Of a DNA stretch of 11,294 nucleotides, positions 6,535 through 11,294 are shown piece after piece (the stretch's first letter is position 1; each line of letters opens with the position of its first letter). A program made the translations under genes and the position numbers. Under the pieces are notes generated by a model. That model saw only the letters and a list, made by a program, of their open reading frames with translations, had not been told where the DNA came from and did no database searches. Source of the DNA: Clostridia bacterium (GTDB taxonomy: Bacteria; Bacillota; Clostridia; Oscillospirales; Acutalibacteraceae); contig JAFOFS010000110.1 of NCBI GenBank assembly GCA_017387165.1, forward strand, positions 1 through 11,294. Reading direction: 5' to 3'.

Positions 6535-7470
6535 ATGGCGCAAAAACAAGGCATCAGCAGTATGCAGCGCATCAAGCGGCGTCGCACGTTGTTTGCGATG
6601 CTCTTGATCTCCTGGCCTCTGTTTATGTTCATTTTTTCGCAGGTCATTAATGCGAATATGTTCTATATGGCCTTTCACAACTACGCCCGTGCAGGAACCG
6701 ACCCCCGCTTTGTCGGCTTTGATAACTTCAAAGGCGTCATGCAAATGTTCGACGAGTCGCGCGTTATCAACGAATGGGGCGCGGTAAAGAACTCCATTGA
6801 GGTCGGCTTTATCACTCTGTTCATCAACGCGCCGATCTCCCTGCTGTTCGCGTATCTCATCTTCACAAAGGTGCCGTTCTACAAACAGATTCGTGCCCTT
6901 CTGTATTTGCCCTGCGTGACCTCCGCGGTCGTCTTGGTACTGGTGTTCCGTAACTTCTTTGATTACGACGGTGCCCTGCACTCCATCTATCATATGCTCG
7001 GCGTCGGTGATAAGTTCCCGGTCAACGGCTGGTTCGTCTTGGGCCCCGCTTGGAAAGCGATCCAGATCTTCAACGTCTGGACCGGCTTCTCCACCAATAT
7101 GCTGTTCTTCCTATCGTCTATGAACCGCGTTTCCGACGACTTCGTCGAAGCGGCGAAACTGGACGGTGCGACCGAGCCGCAGATCTTCTTCAAGATCGTC
7201 CTGCCGCTCATCTCGCCGACCGTTATCACGATGATGACCATCGCACTGGCGAGTGTGTTCGGCTGGGGTGGCATTTCCCTGCTCTTCCTGGATGCCGGTG
7301 CGGCTAACCAGGGCGCCGGTGCCATCGGCTTGTCCATGCTCAATCTGGCCAAGTCCCGTAACTACGGTATGGGCTCGGCCTACGGTGTGTGCTTGACCTT
7401 GATCGGCGCTCCCATCACGTTGCTGTTCCGTGCGTTGGGCAGAAAACTGTCCACGTCGGAAGAATATTAA
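6535..7470 (+). CDS. ABC sugar transporter permease (MalF-type)
   Basis: This 311-residue inner-membrane protein has about six hydrophobic segments (near 18-40, 87-111, 121-140, 176-200, 229-250 and 283-302). The EAA loop that docks to the ATPase is clear: EAAKLDGATEPQIFFKIVLP at 205-224, ending with SP at 227-228. A basic N-terminus (RIKRRR, 22-27) precedes the first segment, matching the positive-inside rule. The start lies 3 bases after the SBP stop and has only a weak GGGGTG site inside the SBP's last codons, so translation is probably coupled. It would form a heterodimer with the next gene's product. No ATPase gene follows; a shared MsmK/MalK-type ATPase encoded elsewhere is expected. 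Confidence 0.95.
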   Translation: MAQKQGISSMQRIKRRRTLFAMLLISWPLFMFIFSQVINANMFYMAFHNYARAGTDPRFVGFDNFKGVMQMFDESRVINEWGAVKNSIEVGFITLFINAPISLLFAYLIFTKVPFYKQIRALLYLPCVTSAVVLVLVFRNFFDYDGALHSIYHMLGVGDKFPVNGWFVLGPAWKAIQIFNVWTGFSTNMLFFLSSMNRVSDDFVEAAKLDGATEPQIFFKIVLPLISPTVITMMTIALASVFGWGGISLLFLDAGAANQGAGAIGLSMLNLAKSRNYGMGSAYGVCLTLIGAPITLLFRALGRKLSTSEEY

Positions 7471-7482
7471 GGAGGTGCCGAT

Positions 7483-8370
7483 ATGAGAACTATGCGAAAA
7501 GACCGTATCAAAACCTCCGTCACTGTCGGCTCCGTCACGTGGGAGATCTTCAAGTGGTTTTCCTACGTCGTGATGATTCTCGCCGCCTTATCCTTCGTGT
7601 TTATCTTCGTGTGGCTGGTGATCAACTCGCTGAAAACCACCTCCGACTACGCGGCGAACTCCTTCACGCTCCCCGAAATGTGGGACTGGAAGAACTATAT
7701 GCAGGTCATCACCGAGCTGCACTATAAGGGATACAACATCTTCCAGCTGCTCGGCAACTCGCTGACCTTGATTCTGTTGAGCACCATCAACACGATGATC
7801 TGGCCGCAGTTTGCGGGTTATGCTTGTGCCCGCTTCGACTTCCCCGGCAAGAAGATCATCGAAAGTGCGGTTTACATCGCGATGATCATCCCGATCATCG
7901 GTGCGACCAACTCGCTCATTCAGATCAAACTGGCGCTGGGACTGTACGATACCTTCCTCGGTGAGTTCCTGTTCGGCTCGGGCGGCTTGGGTATGGGCTC
8001 CATCCTGTACGCGACGCTGTATCGCGGCCTGCCCGGTGCTTATGCCGAGGCGGCGTACATCGACGGCGCAGGCGAATGGCGCGTGTTCCTGAACATCTAC
8101 TATCCGCAGTCCGTTCCGATGATGCTGATCTTCATCGTTCAGGGTATCATCGCTACTTGGAACGACTACGTCGGTCCGTACATCATGTTGCCGACCCACC
8201 CGACCATCGCGCTCGGTCTGCAGGAAATGCAGAACCGCTTCGTGTGGTTTGGCGGCGACCAGCCGATCATGTTTGCTGGTACCGTGGTGGTGCTTGTCCC
8301 CGTCTTGATCATCTATGCGATCTTCTCGGATAAGATCATGGGCAACACCGCGATGGGCGCTCTGAAATAA
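7483..8370 (+). CDS. ABC sugar transporter permease (MalG-type)
   Basis: This 295-residue inner-membrane protein is the partner of the upstream permease. Hydrophobic segments lie near 25-48, 88-110, 127-147, 168-182, 209-226 and 260-282. The EAA loop is EAAYIDGAGEWRVFLNIYYP (189-208), followed by QSVP. The ending IMGNTAMGALK matches the short basic or polar tail typical of MalG-type subunits. GGAGGTG (7471-7477) begins immediately after the previous stop and gives a 5-base gap to the ATG at 7483. It is the last gene of the operon; a long hairpin follows 12 bases after its stop. Confidence 0.95.
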   Translation: MRTMRKDRIKTSVTVGSVTWEIFKWFSYVVMILAALSFVFIFVWLVINSLKTTSDYAANSFTLPEMWDWKNYMQVITELHYKGYNIFQLLGNSLTLILLSTINTMIWPQFAGYACARFDFPGKKIIESAVYIAMIIPIIGATNSLIQIKLALGLYDTFLGEFLFGSGGLGMGSILYATLYRGLPGAYAEAAYIDGAGEWRVFLNIYYPQSVPMMLIFIVQGIIATWNDYVGPYIMLPTHPTIALGLQEMQNRFVWFGGDQPIMFAGTVVVLVPVLIIYAIFSDKIMGNTAMGALK

Positions 8371-8382
8371 TCGTTTAACCAA

Positions 8383-8428
8383 CGGCAATCGCCGCACCTC
8401 CTCGAACGGGGAGGTGCCGGCGTTGCCG
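8383..8428 (+). terminator. Long stem-loop at the 3' end of the transporter operon
   Basis: Left arm CGGCAA-T-CGCCG-CACCTCC (8383-8401) pairs with right arm GGAGGTG-C-CGGCG-TTGCCG (8410-8428): 18 pairs broken only by one bulged T and one bulged C, with a short loop. It lies just after the stop at 8370. There is no T-run behind it, so it may work as a 3' stabiliser or imperfect terminator rather than a classic intrinsic terminator. The CACCTCC...GGAGGTG core also resembles dispersed palindromic repeats of Clostridia. Confidence 0.55.
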
Positions 8429-8471
8429 CCGTTCCGCTTATTTCCGCACCGCCTCCACGGCGGCCGATATG

Positions 8472-8525
8472 GCCCCCTTGTAAAGGGGGCTGGCGCCGCA
8501 GGCGACTGGGGGATTTCAATCCCTC
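8472..8525. repeat. REP-like palindromic intergenic repeat
   Basis: Three consecutive small hairpins are packed without spacer: GCCCCCTT-gta-AAGGGGGC (8472-8490), CGCC-gca-GGCG (8494-8504), and GGGGGATT-tc-AATCCCTC (8508-8525, one G-T pair). This order (a G/C-rich stem, a CGCC/GGCG stem, then ACTGGGGGATT) resembles a dispersed repeat I recall from gut Oscillospiraceae/Clostridia genomes. That assignment is from memory, not a search. Only one copy is present in this window. A short open frame across it (8414-8644) is not a gene. Confidence 0.55.
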
Positions 8526-8538
8526 CGCACAAACCCCC

Positions 8539-8628
8539 GAACGCTCTGGCGTTCACACCTTACCCAATTTCCTTTTTACGGCGTAACGCGTTTACGCTTT
8601 GTCCTTTCCCCGCCGTACGGCGTACGGC
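8539..8628. other. Three further perfect hairpins before the surface protein gene
   Basis: GAACGC-TCTG-GCGTTC (8539-8554), GCGTAA-CGCGT-TTACGC (8581-8597) and GCCGTAC-GGC-GTACGGC (8612-8628) are perfect stems of 6, 6 and 7 bp. With the two elements to the left, they make almost all of 8371-8663 self-complementary. No T-run follows the last one. I see no convincing promoter boxes for the gene at 8664, so its promoter may lie within this tract or be masked by it. Confidence 0.5.
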
Positions 8629-8663
8629 AAAATATCTTCCATAATCTATAAGGAGGAAACAGA

Positions 8664-11294
8664 ATGAAATCCAAATTTATTCGAGCACTTACTTTCGTGT
8701 TGTGCTTGGCGATGCTGATCGGCAGCATGGGCGTTTTCACTGTCACGGCCGCCGGTACTGCCGAGATGGACATTACGGCGATTTTCGATAACGGCCTGTC
8801 TTATACGGTACCTGCATCGAAATACTCTGGCGATTCTTGGAACTTTTTCTATTATGCTTCCGTTGGTTTTGATTCGTCGCTAACCGACAAAGAATTCAAG
8901 AGCTTTACTGTTACTTGGGATAACGGCGGCGCAACCGGTTCCTCGGAAGTGCAGATGTATCCCCAAGGAGTGGCTAGTGTTCTTTACACTGTGATTTGGG
9001 GTGTTCCTGCACCGTCTGCTTTGGTCGATGGCGCAACCTTCAAGATCGCGGCCGGTACGGCAACTAACTCTGATACCGGAACGACAATGAAACTCAACAA
9101 CGATGTGACCATGAAGTGGAACGCAACCACTCAGGCTTGGGAGATTGTTCCTACTGCCAATTATCAGACCGGCATTTTGGCGGTTAGTGGTAACGGCGGC
9201 GGCGCGAGCCATATTTATACGGTTTCAAACGATTCCGTTCCGTATAATGGTTCTTGGGCATATCGTTATTATCCGTATGGCTCATACGGTACGATGGAGT
9301 TTATTCATAATGGCGTTGCAACTCCGATTTCCGATGGTTATTTCCAGAAGTTTTCCGCCGCTGATTACTATTTCAATCTCGGCTCTACTTCTGCAAGTGT
9401 AGGCGATCAGGTTCGCTTGAGCGGTGTTTTTGCTTGCCACGATTTCACCAAACAGGGTCAAGGCGGTTTCTACCCGTATATTTTTGCGGATGTCCGACCG
9501 ATTACCTATACGTATACCGGTTCCACCTGGACTTACGAGGTTGAAGCCGTATACGATCAGTTGGCTTTCAATGGCTTTGCTTGGTCGCCCAACGTTCCGG
9601 GTGCTGACTGGTGGGATCTCTATCTGAAAGTAGATGGTACCATCCCGGGCGAAGCGAATGTCACCAATTTTGCAAACACCTTGACCTTGTCGGTCAAGAA
9701 TAGCAGCGGTGTGACCGTGTTGGATCACGCAACTCCCGTCCTGCTTTCCTACCAGTCACACGAAAACGGCACCTTGTTGTTCCGTCTTCCGGTTTCCGCT
9801 CTGCCTGCCGCAAGCGTCGATGTGGGTTCGCTCTTCACGGTGCATGCCGGTAAAGCCAACTCCACCACCGTCGGTGTCAACGGTATCGAAATTACCAAAG
9901 ACTACACGATCGAATATACCGGTTCCGGATTTGCAAACTATGTTGCTTACAACTACACCGATCTTTCCATCCTGAACTTTATCAATCGTGCCGGTAACGG
10001 TATTTATTTCGCAACCGACAACGATTATCCGGGCAACTGGAATAAGTATGTCGGCCTGCAGATCTCGCTCAACGGCGGAGAAAAGATCGATAAGTACGTC
10101 GGTAACGCCGGCCCGGGCAGCAAGCAGATGGTCATCGATCTTACCGATGCAGAATGGGCAACCGTCACTGCCGGCTCTACGCTGACCATTTATGCAGGCG
10201 AAGCCAAATCGCTTGATGGTGCGGATTACGATGGCGACGGCGTGGCCGATGCCATCCGTTTGGTCGAAACTTGCACTTTCGTCTACAACGGTACCGCTTG
10301 GGAAATCCCGGATACGACCGTCTATACCGATATGTCGGTTGAGTCTTTCCACGACGGTAACACGCAGGTGAAGGATGGTACCAACGCGCACCTGTACCTC
10401 TATGTAACCGACACCATGCCGGGCGAGGCGTGGGAAGTAATTGACAATACCGCGGTCGAATGGCATCAGATCATTGTGATCAACGGCAACGAGTATACCG
10501 CTTCGGCAAAGAAATGGGATGGTAAGGGTCTTTTTGTGGAGTTCCCGATTTCCCTGATGAATGACGGTGACACGGTCACTCTCAAGCCGGGCAAATACAA
10601 GAGCAATGTTGGTGGCTATGGTTACAACCTCACCGAAGAATACGTTCTCCAGTACAAGAACGGTGACTTTATCGCTTACGTCCCGTACAACGACGTGACC
10701 ATTACCGGTATTGGCGGCGACACCAACTTAAACGTCCATCTCTATCTGAATACGGACGCGACGATGCCGGGTGAGGCCTGGGGTTCGATCAACGATGTGC
10801 CGGTCAAGTGGGATCAGAAGATCACCATCAATGGCACTGAGTATACCGTGACCGCCAAGAAGGCCGGCGACCAGACCCTGTTTATCGAGTTCTCGAATTC
10901 CTATCTCACCAAACCCGGTGACACCATTGTGATCAAAGCCGGTACGTACAAGAGCAACGTCGGTGAACTTGGTTACAACCTCACCGCCGACTACACTCTG
11001 ACCTACACCGGCACCGGCTTTGTCGCCGGCGCGTATGCCACTACCGAGCTGACCTTTGATCAGTTTATAAGCGACACCTCGCCGAAGGCCGACAGATGGC
11101 ACTTCTACCTGCATACCACCGCGAATATCCCCGGTTCTTCCTGGGGTGGTGTGTTCCCGCAGGTTATTACTGTTGACGGCGTGGAAACCACGCTGGACGA
11201 CGTCAAGAAAGCTGATGGCAACAACTGGTTTGCAAATATCCCGTACTCCGTTTTGCCGTCCACCGGCGAGCATACGCTGGTGATCAAGGCGGGC
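8664..11294 (+). CDS. Large secreted modular repeat protein (runs off right edge)
   Basis: The frame is open from ATG 8664 to the window end, giving 877 residues with no stop. AAGGAGG (8650-8656) fixes the start. A Sec signal peptide (MKSKFIR, hydrophobic core, cleavage near TVTA-A at 29-30) marks export. The rest is about seven divergent beta-rich modules of roughly 116-140 residues, beginning near 30, 164, 295, 424, 549, 670 and 787. Each has an early (P/S/N)G-x-x-W-like motif (Trp59 in the first, MPGEAW in modules 5 and 6) and a late G-x-x-x-x-(I/L)-x-AG-like strand with Gly at 131, 254, 396, 512, 643, 760 and 877. Modules 5 and 6 are closest, sharing YKSNVG and GYNLT. Module 4 carries DYDGDGVADAI (521-531), a calcium-loop-like sequence. 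I do not recognise the module family; glycan binding or surface scaffolding is inferred from export, repeats, exposed aromatic residues and the adjacent sugar importer. The anchor, if any, lies beyond the window. Confidence 0.85.
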   Translation, partial: MKSKFIRALTFVLCLAMLIGSMGVFTVTAAGTAEMDITAIFDNGLSYTVPASKYSGDSWNFFYYASVGFDSSLTDKEFKSFTVTWDNGGATGSSEVQMYPQGVASVLYTVIWGVPAPSALVDGATFKIAAGTATNSDTGTTMKLNNDVTMKWNATTQAWEIVPTANYQTGILAVSGNGGGASHIYTVSNDSVPYNGSWAYRYYPYGSYGTMEFIHNGVATPISDGYFQKFSAADYYFNLGSTSASVGDQVRLSGVFACHDFTKQGQGGFYPYIFADVRPITYTYTGSTWTYEVEAVYDQLAFNGFAWSPNVPGADWWDLYLKVDGTIPGEANVTNFANTLTLSVKNSSGVTVLDHATPVLLSYQSHENGTLLFRLPVSALPAASVDVGSLFTVHAGKANSTTVGVNGIEITKDYTIEYTGSGFANYVAYNYTDLSILNFINRAGNGIYFATDNDYPGNWNKYVGLQISLNGGEKIDKYVGNAGPGSKQMVIDLTDAEWATVTAGSTLTIYAGEAKSLDGADYDGDGVADAIRLVETCTFVYNGTAWEIPDTTVYTDMSVESFHDGNTQVKDGTNAHLYLYVTDTMPGEAWEVIDNTAVEWHQIIVINGNEYTASAKKWDGKGLFVEFPISLMNDGDTVTLKPGKYKSNVGGYGYNLTEEYVLQYKNGDFIAYVPYNDVTITGIGGDTNLNVHLYLNTDATMPGEAWGSINDVPVKWDQKITINGTEYTVTAKKAGDQTLFIEFSNSYLTKPGDTIVIKAGTYKSNVGELGYNLTADYTLTYTGTGFVAGAYATTELTFDQFISDTSPKADRWHFYLHTTANIPGSSWGGVFPQVITVDGVETTLDDVKKADGNNWFANIPYSVLPSTGEHTLVIKAG
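8751..11294 (+). repeat. Seven divergent tandem protein modules (about 350-430 bp each)
   Basis: Within the large secreted protein, module starts fall near 8751, 9153, 9546, 9933, 10308, 10671 and 11022. The spacing of the conserved late glycine is 123, 142, 116, 131, 117 and 117 residues. Modules 5 and 6 (10308-10670 and 10671-11021) remain recognisably similar in DNA (for example TACAAGAGCAA and GGTTACAACCTCACCG in both), pointing to a recent duplication; modules 1-3 are much more diverged. The seventh module is cut by the window edge. Confidence 0.7.

Noticed and set aside
3397..6993. Minus-strand open frame of 1198 codons opposite the barrel lipoprotein, SBP and permease genes
   Set aside because: It is in exact codon register with the sense genes and has no ribosome-binding site or recognisable domain; it results from absence of TTA/CTA/TCA codons in the sense genes.
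8472..8525. CRISPR repeat or insertion-sequence terminal repeats
   Set aside because: It is a single copy with no regular spacers and no transposase nearby; it fits a REP-like palindromic element better.
7588..8556. Minus-strand open frame opposite the second permease, extending into the repeat tract
   Set aside because: It is a codon-aligned shadow, rich in Arg/His/Asp as antisense translations of G+C-rich genes usually are.
8414..8644. Plus-strand 76-codon frame in the hairpin tract
   Set aside because: It runs through palindromic repeats, has no ribosome-binding site, and its composition looks non-protein-like.
2017..11294. Cellulosome gene cluster
   Set aside because: There is one cohesin-like domain, one isolated calcium loop, no true dockerin, no scaffoldin with CBM3 and no recognised cellulase; the evidence is too thin.

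Overview
The window looks like chromosomal DNA from a Gram-positive, Clostridia-type bacterium, most likely an uncultured gut Oscillospirales-like lineage. This rests on strong AAGGAGG ribosome-binding sites, perfect TTGACA-17-TATAAT promoters, lipoprotein-type solute capture, a cohesin-like exported protein, and a G+C-rich palindromic intergenic repeat of a type I associate with such genomes. The taxonomic placement is inference. No phage, transposase, RNA gene or CRISPR array was seen.

Layout. (a) 1-1712, minus strand: two tandem AraC-family regulators. The one at the left edge is cut off before its DNA-binding domain, and each has its own consensus promoter. (b) 1713-2016: a divergent control region with a 9-bp inverted repeat enclosing the regulator promoter and a weaker promoter facing right. 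(c) 2017-3274, plus strand: an exported protein with a cohesin-like domain, followed at once by an unlisted 56-residue acidic small protein that starts with TTG. (d) 3275-3384: a hairpin and a long palindrome just upstream of the next operon. (e) 3385-8370: a four-gene operon encoding a TIM-barrel (glycosidase-like) lipoprotein, a sugar-binding lipoprotein of a family 1 ABC importer, and two MalF/MalG-type permeases. The ATPase is absent, as is common in Firmicutes that share one MsmK/MalK-type ATPase. (f) 8371-8663: an intergenic tract crowded with inverted repeats. (g) 8664 to the right edge: a large secreted protein, at least 877 residues and incomplete, made of about seven divergent tandem beta-rich modules.

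How it fits together (inference): a regulated glycan-harvesting locus. Exported and surface-bound proteins would bind or process a polysaccharide outside the cell, the oligosaccharide would be captured by the lipoprotein SBP and imported through the two permeases, and the AraC regulators would sense the sugar or a metabolite. The substrate cannot be read from the sequence. The least explained parts are the modular surface protein, the small acidic protein, and the palindromes at 1733-1774 and 3328-3353.
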